This document shows, piece by piece, positions 16,172 through 24,996 of a stretch of DNA of 28,981 nt. Source of the stretch: JBDZVM01 sp040255675 (GTDB lineage Bacteria; Actinomycetota; Actinomycetes; Acidothermales; Acidothermaceae); NCBI GenBank assembly GCA_040255675.1, contig JBDZVM010000046.1, positions 1-28,981 of the forward strand, read 5' to 3'. Numbering within the stretch: the stretch's first letter is position 1; each line of letters starts with the position of its first letter. A program made the translations under genes and the position numbers. The notes under the pieces are model-generated. The model was not told the DNA's origin. It was given only the letters and a program-made list of their open reading frames with translations, and did not search any database.

Positions 16172-16870
16172 ATGAGCACCGCTCGGGGGCGGTTCGTGCT
16201 GGGCGCGGTCGCCGCGTTTCTTGTGTTGGTCGTCGTGGTTGTGGTTGCGGTGATGTCTGGCTGGATCGGCTCCAGAGCCGTTACGCACGCCGCGCCACCG
16301 CCGTCCTCGCCAACCTCCGCACCCGCCACTCCCACACCGGCGCTCTCGCCGACGGTTTCGCCGGCACCGACCGGGACGGCGAAAGCCGCGCCATCCGCCG
16401 CGCCGACCCTGAAGGTGCCGCGCACCAACGACGCGGACGCCTACGCCTCAGCTGTCGCCACGCTGGCGTTCACTTACGACACGACGGTTGAATCGCGCGA
16501 CGCGTGGCGTGCCGCCTTCATGGCAGAACTCGCACCGGACGGGCATTTCGACACCCTCGCACAGGCGCAAGCAGACGTCGATCGCGTCGTCCCACCATCC
16601 GACACGTGGGCGCAAATGAGCCGCATGCGCCAGCGTTCGACGTTCACCGTGACGGCCGCTTACACCCCGCAGGCGGCGATCGACGCGCGCAAGCAGTACG
16701 GCAACCAGTGGCCGCCCGGCAGTTCTGTCGTTACCGTCAGCGGCAAGCAGCACTTGTCGTGGGACGGTGGCAAGCAGGACGTCGACCGGGTGATGACGTT
16801 CGAAATCCTTTGCCAGCCGAGTAATCCCCGTTGCATGGTCGACCGGATTACCCCGCAGGTTGCCAAGTGA
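16172..16870 (+). CDS. Membrane-anchored transfer protein, VirB8/TcpC-like candidate
   Basis: From the ATG at 16172 (AGGGGGAG 8 bases upstream) the protein has 232 residues. One membrane anchor spans about residues 8-30 (FVLGAVAAFLVLVVVVVVAVM). A Pro/Ala/Ser/Thr-rich linker (about 38-80) follows, and then an outside domain of about 150 residues. This domain starts with DADAYASAVATLAFTYDT, and continues with DAWRAAFMAEL and a strand-rich end (FEILCQPSNPRCMVDRI). Its topology and size are like the NTF2-like periplasmic domains of VirB8/TcpC, which scaffold type IV secretion channels, but no diagnostic residues were seen. It is the first gene of the channel operon and its stop overlaps the next GTG. 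The VirB8 role is inference. Confidence 0.65.
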   Translation: MSTARGRFVLGAVAAFLVLVVVVVVAVMSGWIGSRAVTHAAPPPSSPTSAPATPTPALSPTVSPAPTGTAKAAPSAAPTLKVPRTNDADAYASAVATLAFTYDTTVESRDAWRAAFMAELAPDGHFDTLAQAQADVDRVVPPSDTWAQMSRMRQRSTFTVTAAYTPQAAIDARKQYGNQWPPGSSVVTVSGKQHLSWDGGKQDVDRVMTFEILCQPSNPRCMVDRITPQVAK

Positions 16871-17937
16871 AAGCCGCTGTGGTCGGGACGGCGGGCGCGT
16901 TGGCTGGGCTGCTCGGCGTCCCGATCCTGTTGCTGATTGTGTTGGGCGGCGGGGCGTCCGGGGTTGCTGCGGCTACCGTCGCCGCGGCGGTCTGCCAATC
17001 GCTCGAAACCCCATCTCCCACGCCAACAGCCACCGCGAGCACTGGCTTGGACGGCACGCAGACCGATGCCGCTGGCCAGATCGTGGCGGCGGCCTCCACG
17101 CGCGGGGTTGGCGAACAAGGCGCGGCAATCGCACTGGACGTGGCATTGGCTCGCACGCGCCTGCGCGCGTCGCTGTCCGGGGTTGGTTCTGGCGTCGGTG
17201 TTTTCGCGATGACACCGACCGCGTCGACGTCGGCGGAAGAACTGACCGACACGTACGCGTCGGCGAACGTGTTCTTCGACCTACTCGAGAAAGTAGCCGG
17301 CTGGCAATTCCTGTCGCCTGCCGCCGCGGCATCAGCAGCACTACCAGAAGAAACGCCTGGGTCTTACACCACCGCCTGGCCGCAGGCGCAACAGCTCGCC
17401 GCCGCCCTCGCCGACGCGACGACCGACCCAGCGTCGAACGGGCCGTCGTGCGACCCAACCGGCTCGGGATTGACGAGCACAGAGGCCGACCAGATTCTTG
17501 CTTTTGCGGGCGCGCAAGTTGGCGACGCCTACGTGCTCGGCGCGAACGGGCCGGATGCGTGGGACTGCTCAAGCCTCGTGCAAGCATCGTTCGCGCAGGT
17601 CGGCGTCCATCTGCCTCGTGTCGCCTCCGACCAGTACGAGTGGTTTCGCGACCACGCCGTCATCATTCCCGGGCCGGTCACACCGGGCGAGCTGCAACCC
17701 GGCGATGTGCTGTTTTCTCACGGCTCCGATCCTGACCTCACCGATGACGGGCAGCTCATCGGCCATGTCGAGATTTACGCCGGAGGCGGGGTCGCGATAA
17801 ACGCCAAAGGCTCGAAGTGGGGCGTTGTCCGCAGCACCTACCCGCCGAATGGCTGGGGATTCGTGACCTGGGTCGGCCGGTTACCCGCTCCACCGACGTC
17901 TGCACCATCGCCGTCGGCGTCAACCACGACGCCGTAG
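16867..17937 (+). CDS. NlpC/P60 peptidoglycan hydrolase of the transfer apparatus
   Basis: From the GTG at 16867, which overlaps the previous stop (GTGA), the protein has 356 residues. An N-terminal membrane segment (AGALAGLLGVPILLLIVLGGG) anchors it. The middle (40-190) is Ala/Thr-rich. Residues about 205-340 form an NlpC/P60 domain with catalytic C234 in WDCSSLVQ and H300 in IGHVEIY. A Ser/Thr/Pro tail ends it. These cysteine peptidases cut peptidoglycan stem peptides and open the wall locally for the mating channel, the counterpart of VirB1 in Gram-negative systems. Key residues are intact, so activity is expected. It lies within the channel operon. Confidence 0.9.
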   Translation: MKAAVVGTAGALAGLLGVPILLLIVLGGGASGVAAATVAAAVCQSLETPSPTPTATASTGLDGTQTDAAGQIVAAASTRGVGEQGAAIALDVALARTRLRASLSGVGSGVGVFAMTPTASTSAEELTDTYASANVFFDLLEKVAGWQFLSPAAAASAALPEETPGSYTTAWPQAQQLAAALADATTDPASNGPSCDPTGSGLTSTEADQILAFAGAQVGDAYVLGANGPDAWDCSSLVQASFAQVGVHLPRVASDQYEWFRDHAVIIPGPVTPGELQPGDVLFSHGSDPDLTDDGQLIGHVEIYAGGGVAINAKGSKWGVVRSTYPPNGWGFVTWVGRLPAPPTSAPSPSASTTTP

Positions 17938-17975
17938 CTCATCCCAACCATCCGCGCTAACGAAGGGTTTTCGTC

Positions 17976-18293
17976 ATGCACGCGCTTTTCACGTCGGCCA
18001 TCACCCGGATCCTCGCCGATGACCCCGGCATCACACCGAACAGCAACGGTGTTCCGGGCCTCGGCACCGCGAAAGAAATCGTCGGAGGGTTACTCAGCCT
18101 GGGGCTCATCGTGTCGGTCGCCGGCGTCATAGTGTCCGCCGCGACGTGGGCGATCTCCTCACACGGCGGCAACTACTCCGGCACCCACCGTGGCAAGCAA
18201 GGTGTGCTCGTCTCCGTGGCCGCCGCGTTGCTCATCGGCGGCGCCGACATCCTCGTCCGTTTCTTCTCCAACCTCGGCTCCGGCCTCTTCTAG
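17976..18293 (+). CDS. DUF6112-family pilin-like membrane protein (VirB2-like)
   Basis: The protein has 105 residues with two hydrophobic segments: about 38-60 (IVGGLLSLGLIVSVAGVIVSAATW) and about 78-95 (VLVSVAAALLIGGADILVRFF). A short Gly/His/Lys loop separates them. This two-helix plan with conserved Gly is that of VirB2/TraA-type pilins, and the family is annotated as DUF6112 in actinobacterial conjugative elements. AAGGG lies about 12 bases before the ATG. Its place directly before the VirB6-like gene supports a channel or pilus subunit. The pilin role has not, to my knowledge, been shown for this family. Confidence 0.75.
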   Translation: MHALFTSAITRILADDPGITPNSNGVPGLGTAKEIVGGLLSLGLIVSVAGVIVSAATWAISSHGGNYSGTHRGKQGVLVSVAAALLIGGADILVRFFSNLGSGLF

Positions 18294-18325
18294 CCGTCTT
18301 CGGCTGCACGGAAAGGGGAACCGCG

Positions 18326-19645
18326 ATGTGCTTCCCAGGGCTTGACTGGGCGTGCGATCTTGCTGGAGATGCCGCTAACGCGGCAGCGGGGTCGGTGCTC
18401 GACACGACGGCGCATAGCTTCGGTGATGCCGCGAACAGCGTCTTGCAGGCGGTCAACTCCGTCATCGACACCACCACCGCGATTGACTTGGACGCGCCGT
18501 GGTTTCGCTCCAACGTCGGCCTCGTCACCGCGATTGTTTTGCCTATCATCGCCGGTCTTTTCGTGCTGCAAGTCATCGGCGGTGTGATGCGGAAAGAACC
18601 GGGCGCGCTAGGCCGAGCCTTGTGGGGATTGGTCAAATCACTGGTGTTCTCCGCGGCAGCCATCACGATCGCGCAATCGCTCATCGTGGCCACCGACCAA
18701 ATGTCGGCCGGTGTCGCAAGCGCCGCGGGCACGTCCATCAAGGATGCGTTTTCCAGGTTCCTGCTCGGCAGCGTCTTGACCGGCCTTGGTGCGGCGTTGG
18801 AAATCGTGATGGCGATCCTGCTCATCATCGGCGCGCTCGTTGTGTGGGGAACCCTCCTTTTGCGCAAAGCGGCCGTCCTTGTTATTGGCGTGTTCGCCCC
18901 AGTCGCGTTCGCCGGATCGGCGCATGAACGCACATCTGTGTGGACGCGGCGCTGGATCGAAACGATGGTGGCGCTCATCGTCACCAAACTCGTGATGGTC
19001 ATCGTGTTCGTGCTCGGCGCGAGCGCGTTCGGCCAGGCCGGCGGGGGTGGTGAGAGCACCGGGGCCACGCTGTCGGACCTGCTCACTGGCGTGCTGCTCA
19101 TCTTCATGACCGCGCTCACCCCGGTCGCGTCGTACAAGTTCTTGCATTGGGCCGAAATGCAAGTAGCCAGCCACATGCACGGCGTCATGAGCTCATCCGG
19201 CGCGCTGCCGCATGCGCGCTCCGCGGTCAGCCGAGGTGCCCGCATGGCGATGAGCATGGGAACCGGCGGCATCGGCGGCGCCGCGATGGCCGCGGCACCC
19301 ACCATGGGCGGCACCCCAACTGGTGGCGCCGGCACATCGCCGACTGCGGGCGGTCGCGGTGCCGGCGGCGGAAGCGGCGGTTCCGGCGCGGGCCCAAGCG
19401 GACCGGCCTTCGGCGGCACCGGCCGCAGTACCGGCGCAGGAGACGCAGGTGGCGGAACCGGTACACGCGCAGCTGTGACGGCGGAACGAACCGGCGCCAT
19501 GACCCCTGCGGCGGCAGCAACACCGGCCGCCGCAGCGGACAGCATGACAGCACCATCGCCGTCCGATACTTCCCGACTCACCCCGGGTGGCTGGGGGACG
19601 CGCACGCCCGACGGTCAGCCGCTCGGCGGCACCAGCCCCGCCTAA
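18326..19645 (+). CDS. VirB6/TrbL-like polytopic channel protein
   Basis: From the ATG at 18326 (AAAGGGGAA just upstream) the protein has 439 residues. A longer frame from 18146 would overlap the DUF6112 gene and is rejected. About six membrane segments lie between residues 65 and 300, among them VGLVTAIVLPIIAGLFVL, ALEIVMAILLIIGALVVW and LIVTKLVMVIVFVLGA. The region AHERTSVWTRRWIETM is like the conserved WxxxW cytoplasmic part of TrbL/VirB6 proteins. The last 130 residues are Gly/Ala/Thr-rich and probably disordered. VirB6 proteins form the inner-membrane passage for DNA. Frames on the opposite strand are open through the Gly/Ala repeat region because of its codon bias and are not genes. Confidence 0.82.
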   Translation: MCFPGLDWACDLAGDAANAAAGSVLDTTAHSFGDAANSVLQAVNSVIDTTTAIDLDAPWFRSNVGLVTAIVLPIIAGLFVLQVIGGVMRKEPGALGRALWGLVKSLVFSAAAITIAQSLIVATDQMSAGVASAAGTSIKDAFSRFLLGSVLTGLGAALEIVMAILLIIGALVVWGTLLLRKAAVLVIGVFAPVAFAGSAHERTSVWTRRWIETMVALIVTKLVMVIVFVLGASAFGQAGGGGESTGATLSDLLTGVLLIFMTALTPVASYKFLHWAEMQVASHMHGVMSSSGALPHARSAVSRGARMAMSMGTGGIGGAAMAAAPTMGGTPTGGAGTSPTAGGRGAGGGSGGSGAGPSGPAFGGTGRSTGAGDAGGGTGTRAAVTAERTGAMTPAAAATPAAAADSMTAPSPSDTSRLTPGGWGTRTPDGQPLGGTSPA

Positions 19646-19675
19646 GCCATACGCCAGAAGAGGAGCGGAACCGCT

Positions 19676-21154
19676 ATGACCCAAGACACCCAAGCCGCGC
19701 CGGCACGAGGCACAGTTCGGTTCGGACGACGCCCACGCCGCGGCGTGTTGCTCGGTTTGTCGTTGCCGCAGCTACTCGCCACCGGAACGGCACTGCTTGT
19801 CGTCACCGTTTCCATGTGGAGCGCGCAAATCGGCGGGCTCATTGTCTCCTCTCCGGTGTGGGCGCTCCTGCTCGTGGCAGCGTTCGCGCCAGTCGGCGGG
19901 AAGAAGGCGATCGAGTGGGTACCCGTCGCGGTGCACTGGCAACTACGCAAGGCCGACGGGCAGCACCGGTTCGTCGCCCGCCCGGAACGACCCAAACCGG
20001 CCGGCCGGCTGGCGCTCCCAGGCGACGCGGCGTCGTTGCGCGTGGTGGAATCGGCGACGACGGGTGCGGCGTACGTACACGACCCGCACGCAGCCACCCT
20101 CACCGCCGTCGTCGAAGTGGCGTCACCCGCCTTCGCGCTGCTCTCCGCCGACACGCAAGAACGACGAATCTCGGCATGGGGCCGGGTACTCGCCATGCTG
20201 TGCCAATCCGGCCGCATCAGCCGCGTGCAGGTGCTCGAACGATCCGTCCCCGAATCCGCCGCGGCACTCGTGAGGTGGTGGGAGGAGGAAGGCGTCGACG
20301 ACGGTTCGTGGGCATCGACCACCTACGCCGACCTCATCACCACCGCGGGGCCTGCCGCGTCACGACACGAGTGCTACATCGCCGTCAGCCTCAACATGCG
20401 CCGCGCCGCCCGAGCTATTCGCGCCGCCGGCGGCGGTGTCCGCGGCGCGGCCGTCCTGCTGGACAGTGAAACCCGCACCATCACCACCGCGCTTCAGGCC
20501 GCCGAGCTCGACGTCCGGGATTGGCTTTCGACCGGGCCACTCGGCTACTTGCTGCGCACTGCTTATGACCCCGCGGCGGCGCCCCGCTTACACGGGCGTG
20601 CCGTGCGCAGTGACGGTGACCCGAACGTCCAACCCGACAATGCTGGTCCACTCGTCGTCGAAGAAGAATGGGGCTACCTGCGCACGGATTCGGCTGCTCA
20701 CGCCGTGTTTTGGATTTCCGAATGGCCGCGTAGCGAAGCCCTGCCCACATTCCTATCGCCGCTCGTGCTGCTCCCCGGTGTGCGGCACTCGCTATCCATT
20801 ACCGCAGAACCGGTCACCATCGACGTCGCGTTGCGAGAAATCCGCCGCCAAAAAGTCGAACACCACACCGACGCCGCTACCAGGCAGCGTCTCGGCCAAA
20901 TCGAAGAAGAATCACAGCGCGCCGAGTACGCGGACGTGCTGCAGCGCGAACGTGAACTCGTCGCCGGGCACGGCGATCTGCGCTTCACCGGCTACGTAAG
21001 CGTTTCAGCCGACAACAAGAGCGATTTGGATGCCGCGTGCGCCGCCGTCGAACAAGCCGCTACCCAAGCGATGTGTGAGGTACGGCGGCTGTCGGGGCAG
21101 CAAGCGCAAGCATTCGCGGCCGCGGCGCTGCCGTTAGGTCGGGGTTTGCGGTGA
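19676..21154 (+). CDS. SCO6880-family conjugal transfer protein
   Basis: The protein has 492 residues. Two close membrane segments lie near residues 25-72 (LLGLSLPQLLATGTALLVV and IVSSPVWALLLVAAFAPV), as in VirB3/PrgI-type proteins. A cytoplasmic part of 400 residues follows. It resembles the N-terminal, non-ATPase domain of VirB4 proteins and ends with a helical region (ALREIRRQKVEHHTDAATRQRLGQIEEESQRAEY) and LRFTGYVSVSADN. The family is known by its Streptomyces coelicolor member SCO6880 and regularly sits directly before a VirB4-like ATPase. Here the stop overlaps the next GTG start by 4 bases. Together the two probably form a split VirB3-VirB4 unit that powers the channel. Confidence 0.82.
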   Translation: MTQDTQAAPARGTVRFGRRPRRGVLLGLSLPQLLATGTALLVVTVSMWSAQIGGLIVSSPVWALLLVAAFAPVGGKKAIEWVPVAVHWQLRKADGQHRFVARPERPKPAGRLALPGDAASLRVVESATTGAAYVHDPHAATLTAVVEVASPAFALLSADTQERRISAWGRVLAMLCQSGRISRVQVLERSVPESAAALVRWWEEEGVDDGSWASTTYADLITTAGPAASRHECYIAVSLNMRRAARAIRAAGGGVRGAAVLLDSETRTITTALQAAELDVRDWLSTGPLGYLLRTAYDPAAAPRLHGRAVRSDGDPNVQPDNAGPLVVEEEWGYLRTDSAAHAVFWISEWPRSEALPTFLSPLVLLPGVRHSLSITAEPVTIDVALREIRRQKVEHHTDAATRQRLGQIEEESQRAEYADVLQRERELVAGHGDLRFTGYVSVSADNKSDLDAACAAVEQAATQAMCEVRRLSGQQAQAFAAAALPLGRGLR

Positions 21155-22656
21155 GCCGCCGCGTCTACGCCACCGGCCTACTCACCGAGCCCAACGAGCG
21201 GCGCCGCGATCAGCGCGCTCGACGAAAGCTCGAGACTGAAGCGCGAACGCGCGAAGTCCGCGAGCTCGCCGAGGCCCGCAAAACCCAGATAGCCGCCGAA
21301 CGCGAAGAAGCCAAAGCGGCCCGACCGTTCCCGCGTTCTGGTGAGCCTCGCCCACACGCCGGCCGGGCATGGCTGCCTTTACGCCTACCGGCACACCGGG
21401 CGACCTCAGCGACACTCGCCGGTGCATACCCTTGGCTCGCCGAAGCCGGGCTCGGCTCCGACGGCATCTACATCGGTAGAGACGCCTTCTCCGGCGGTTC
21501 CTTCGTCTACGACCCCTGGGTGCTTTACGCCCGAGGCGTCTTGACCAACCCCAACGCGCTGCTCGCGGGCGTCATCGGTACCGGAAAATCCGCGCTAGCC
21601 AAATCACTCGCCACCCGATCCATCGCCTTCGGCCGCCGCGTCTACGTGCCCGGTGACCCGAAAGGCGAATGGACTGCCGTCGCTCATGCGGTCGGCGGCC
21701 AAGCCATCACTCTCGGCCGCGGCATGCCGACGCGCCTCAATCCGCTCGACCCAGGCCCGCGCCCCTCGACGGTTCGAGAAGAAGAGGAATGGCAGCGACT
21801 CGTGTGGTCACGCCGCCGAGAACTACTCTCGACGTTGGCGGGTACCGCCTTAGGACGGCGGTTGCACGCCGTCGAGCACACCACTCTCGACGTCGCCCTG
21901 CGCGCCACCACTCTCGGAGCCGGCGACGGAATCCCATTGCTGCCAGCAGTCGTCGACCGGCTATTCGAACCAACCGACGACGACGCGACCGCCGAGGCCA
22001 CCGCCGTCGAGCGCCTCGCGGAAGATGGCCGCCACGTCGCGCACGCGCTACGCCGCCTGGTGCGTGGCGACCTCGCAGGACTCTTCGACGGACCTTCCAC
22101 CACCGCATTCCATCCGGCGCTGCCGATGGTGACCGTCGACCTGTCGCGAATCACCGACTCCGAGGACCTGCTCTCGCTAGTGATGACGTGCACGTCGGCG
22201 TGGATGGAAGCCGCGCTGCTTGACCCGGCGGGCGGGCGCCGATGGGTCATCTACGATGAAGCCTGGAGGCTCGTGCGCGACCCGGCTCTGTTGCGCCGCA
22301 TGCAATCGCAGTGGAAGCTCTCGCGCGCCTTCGGTATCGCCAACCTTGCCGTCATCCACCGGCTCTCCGACCTCGATGCCGTCGGCGACCGCGACAGCGA
22401 AGCCCGCGCCATCGCTGAAGGCCTCCTCGCCGACTGCTCCACCCGCGTCATCTACCGCCAAGAAACCGACCAACTACGCGGCACCGCACAACTCCTCGGC
22501 CTCACCGACATCGAGCGCGAACACTTACCCCGCCTCACCCGCGGTGTCGGACTATGGAAAGTCGCCCACCGGTCCTTCCTCGTCGGACACCAACTCTCCA
22601 TCCGTGAAGCCCCCGCCTTCGACACCAACTTGCGTATGAGCGACAAAGGTGCCTAA
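21151..22656 (+). CDS. VirB4/TraC-like ATPase of the mating channel
   Basis: The protein has 501 residues. A charged helical N-terminus (20-60, many Arg/Glu/Ala) precedes the RecA-like ATPase. Walker A is GVIGTGKSA (140-148, K146), and Walker B is WVIYDEAW (D369, E370). A VYVPGDPKGEW strand after the P-loop and IANLAVIHRLSDL after Walker B are typical of VirB4/TraC ATPases. Such ATPases energise assembly of the type IV channel. It lacks the usual N-terminal VirB4 domain, which is supplied by the upstream gene. The GTG start at 21151 overlaps that gene's stop. It is the last gene of the channel operon that begins near 15757, and decayed cargo follows. Confidence 0.92.
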   Translation: MSRRVYATGLLTEPNERRRDQRARRKLETEARTREVRELAEARKTQIAAEREEAKAARPFPRSGEPRPHAGRAWLPLRLPAHRATSATLAGAYPWLAEAGLGSDGIYIGRDAFSGGSFVYDPWVLYARGVLTNPNALLAGVIGTGKSALAKSLATRSIAFGRRVYVPGDPKGEWTAVAHAVGGQAITLGRGMPTRLNPLDPGPRPSTVREEEEWQRLVWSRRRELLSTLAGTALGRRLHAVEHTTLDVALRATTLGAGDGIPLLPAVVDRLFEPTDDDATAEATAVERLAEDGRHVAHALRRLVRGDLAGLFDGPSTTAFHPALPMVTVDLSRITDSEDLLSLVMTCTSAWMEAALLDPAGGRRWVIYDEAWRLVRDPALLRRMQSQWKLSRAFGIANLAVIHRLSDLDAVGDRDSEARAIAEGLLADCSTRVIYRQETDQLRGTAQLLGLTDIEREHLPRLTRGVGLWKVAHRSFLVGHQLSIREAPAFDTNLRMSDKGA

Positions 22657-22749
22657 CGGCGGTATCCGGCTCCCGTCCTCGCGGAATTCCCGCCACCGTC
22701 GGACAGCCTCGTAGGCGAGCGCTGCGACACAGCACTTCAACCACCGCGC

Positions 22750-23610
22750 CAATGCGACCGCGCTATCCGAACATCCGAGGCCCGCGACAGTCGACGGTCA
22801 GCTGCCAAGTTGGAGCTACCCACTCTCGTGCGCCACGGCGGGCGTGTAGCCGGGTTTCCGGAGCCGCCCAAGGTGATGTATTCGGTTCGGGCGAGCAGCA
22901 AAGCGAAGGTGCCCGCTTGGGCCTAGCCGTCGGCGAGCGCGTCGTCGGACCGGTGGGGAAGAGCATGGCGCGCCAGTCGCGGGCGAGACCGGTGAACGGC
23001 TGCAACGCCTCAGTGTCGCCGCCGCGCACCGCGGCGCGTACGAGCGCGGATTGTTCAATGACTTCCCCGCGTAGCAGGCGTGTCAGGGAGCGATCGCACG
23101 CACGAGCGCCCCGACCGAGGTGATAGGCGCCGGTCGCCGACGCAGGAAGTTGGTAAGCAACAACTCAAGGTCGTCCGAGCTTTCCAGGTTCGACCCGGCC
23201 CGTTCCAGCGGCCCGCCGACCAGTCGCACAGGTCCTGGATCAGCTCGCCATCGCGCCACAGCACCCACTCGCTGCCGTTGGTGCAGATGAGGTTGGCAGA
23301 TCGCGTTGCCGCTCCCATTACCTCTTGTCGTGCCCACGAAAGTCATCGGCGTCGATGGATGCGCCGGGTTTCTTTGCTTCTAGGTAGCCGGTGATCGCGC
23401 CGTTCACTCTGATCGCGCAGTCGGGGCGAACGGACCGCTCGCGGTCGCGAACCTCGTCGAATGGCGTGTTGGTCAGGCCGAACGCGTGACCACACGGGAC
23501 AGGAGCGCTTCGAGAGGCGACCTGGTCGCGGCCTCCCGGTCGCCCGGTCCGGCGAGTTTGACCTTGCACGCGGCCCCGAAGTCGCTGACCGCGTCGTCAA
23601 TCCACGTCAT
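22750..23610 (-). pseudogene. Relic of a type ISP restriction-modification enzyme (N-terminal part)
   Basis: Reading leftward from an ATG at 23610, parts of one protein appear in shifting frames. MTWIDDAVSDFGAACKVKL and SPLEALLSRV come first. After a shift comes the nuclease strand RPDCAIRVNG with GYLEAKKPG (PD-x-ExK motif) and DADDFRGHDKR, then an in-frame TAA just before WERQRDLP. LICTNGSEWVLWRDGELI, LTNFLRRRPAPITSVGALVRAIAP, SALVRAAVRGG and DWRAMLFP follow, and then FALLLARTEYI. In order these match the nuclease end of single-chain type ISP enzymes, which are over 1,000 residues long and carry a methylase further on. At least four frameshifts and two stops separate them, and the methylase part is missing. 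The gene is dead. Confidence 0.6.
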
Positions 23611-23794
23611 TGGCGATCCAATTGCGCGATCCGGGCTGGCCCGTGATCGGTTCTAGTAGAGTCTGAGAAGGTTGCCACGCATACCCACCCGTTGGGAGCG
23701 GGACGGCGGGATCCTTCCGCTATTGCCCTAGGCGGGCGTGCGCGCCGCGTTGCGAGAAAGCTTCCCGAGGCTGGTGAACAAACGCTCACCAAGC

Positions 23795-24264
23795 TCACGT
23801 TCGCCTACCTCTGTGGTCTTGTGCCGGATGTGGTGCAACGCATCGGCGAAGACCTCGGCCAACGGCACCTAGCCGCGGCACGAGAGTTGTCCAAACAAGC
23901 ACGGCGTCGCGTATGCGCGAATCTATGGTTACGACGCACCCGACCCAGACGACAGCTGCTCCGGCAGCAACACCTAGTGCCGCTGCCACGACCCACAAGG
24001 CCACCGCGAGCACACTGATGGCCGCGTATCGGCAGAGTGGCTCGTCTCGGGCGCGCCATGCCGACAGCCCGGGGCCAATCTTGAGCGAGGCGACCATGCC
24101 GACCTTGATAAGCCAGGAGGCGGGGCCAACCGGGTCCGACCAACCGCCATGACAAATGCGGCGAGGGTGGCGCCGGTAACGACGGGCACCGCGAGCGTGA
24201 CCACCAATGGCCGGCCAATCAGCCACCGGTTCCGTCCTGGGGAGCACTGCAGCGTTGCCGTCAT
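23795..24264 (-). pseudogene. Frameshifted membrane protein, unknown function
   Basis: The ATG at 24264 overlaps the stop of the peroxidase relic (ATGA). The first frame gives a hydrophobic segment (PLVVTLAVPVVTGATLAAF). Near 24145 the sensible sequence moves to the next frame: SDPVGPASWLIKVGMVASL, then AAISVLAVALWVVAAALGV, then AAVVWVGCVV. The stop is at 23795. Read together the parts give a protein of about 150 residues with four membrane segments. Either one base was lost, or this is a sequencing error or programmed shift. With two more relics next to it, decay is the simplest view. I do not recognise the family. Confidence 0.45.
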
Positions 24265-24899
24265 GAGGCAGCTGCTGGGATGTGCCAGGTCCATGGCTGG
24301 ATGACATCGTCGATGTGTTGGCACAAAGTAGTAACCGCCCGCCAGCACGTGCTGGTCGAACTGGCGTAGCTTGTCGGCGCCCGCGTCAGGGTGCGGAAAG
24401 TTTGGATTTGTAATCCACGCGCGCAGCGCATATTCGGTCATGAAGGCGCTGTCGGCGCAAACCTGGAAGATGAGGTCGCCGCTATCGGCGACGTCGGGAA
24501 TGTCGTTCAGCTTCTCCCATGGGATCGACACCAGGTCGACGGGGGTCTGGTCCGCTGATATGCCGAGCTTCTCGAAGGCGCTGGCCAAACCCCGACGGTG
24601 ATCGTGAGATGCGCACTGTCATGGTTCGGGACGTAGCCGAGCTCCCTTGTCTCTGCGGGCGGCTCCCTCGCATCGCCGAGACGGTGGAGCGAGGTTTCGG
24701 GTTCGGCGCGCACGGTTGTTCGGATGACCTTGAGGCTGGCGCGCGGGTCCGGCTCTGCGAGGGTGAGCGCGAAGGCGAGCACGTGCTCCGGGCGGCTGAG
24801 GATGTCCGCTTGCGGGCCGCTTGAGGTGGGCGAGCTTTGATTCGACCCGGCGGCTGACTCCGGCCGCAGGGCAGCCGGCGCTGTCGTCGGCTGGGACAT
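24261..24899 (-). pseudogene. Relic of a DyP-type (dye-decolourising) heme peroxidase with internal deletion
   Basis: The ATG at 24899 has an excellent AAAGGAGG site. The first 135 residues contain PEHVLAFALTLAEPDPRAS and HDSAHLTITVG. After a frameshift near 24588 the sequence goes on in the next frame with FEKLGIS, LVSIPWEKLNDIPDVADSG and DLIFQVCAD. The pattern HLTITVG - F-x-LG - P-x2-L - GDLIFQVCAD is that of the first domain of DyP peroxidases. After residue ~190 it jumps to DKLRQFDQHVLAGGYYFVP, which looks like the family C-terminus. A second frame change leads to IDDVIQPWTWHIPAAAS and a stop. The middle, which carries the heme ligand and catalytic Asp/Arg, is missing. It is not functional. 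Family assignment is moderately sure. Confidence 0.5.
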
Positions 24900-24968
24900 G
24901 ATCCTCCTTTCCGTGCGCTGGGGCGCGCTTACGGGAACAGTCGGTGACTGGAGTGGGTTGGTGGCCGG

Positions 24969-24990
24969 GGGCGCCGGCGAGCCGGCGCCC
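24969..24990 (-). terminator. GC-rich hairpin after the small Ala/Lys-rich gene
   Basis: GGGCGCCGGC (24969-24978) and GCCGGCGCCC (24981-24990) pair perfectly around GA. It starts 6 bases downstream of the stop of the minus-strand gene ending at 24997 and before the peroxidase relic, so it probably ends or limits the transcript of the small gene. No T-run follows. Confidence 0.5.
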
Positions 24991-24996
24991 GCAGAC

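Noticed and set aside
18232..19605. 457-residue frame on the minus strand opposite the VirB6-like gene
   Set aside because: It stays open because of codon bias in the membrane and Gly/Ala region; the sequence is low-complexity and has no start signal.
19147..20469. 440-residue Arg/His-rich frame on the plus strand
   Set aside because: It is an out-of-frame reading across the VirB6-like and SCO6880-type genes, whose own frames have recognisable structure.
23692..24018. 108-residue plus-strand frame over the membrane-protein relic
   Set aside because: The minus strand shows convincing membrane segments here; the plus frame ends in Arg/Pro/Leu noise.
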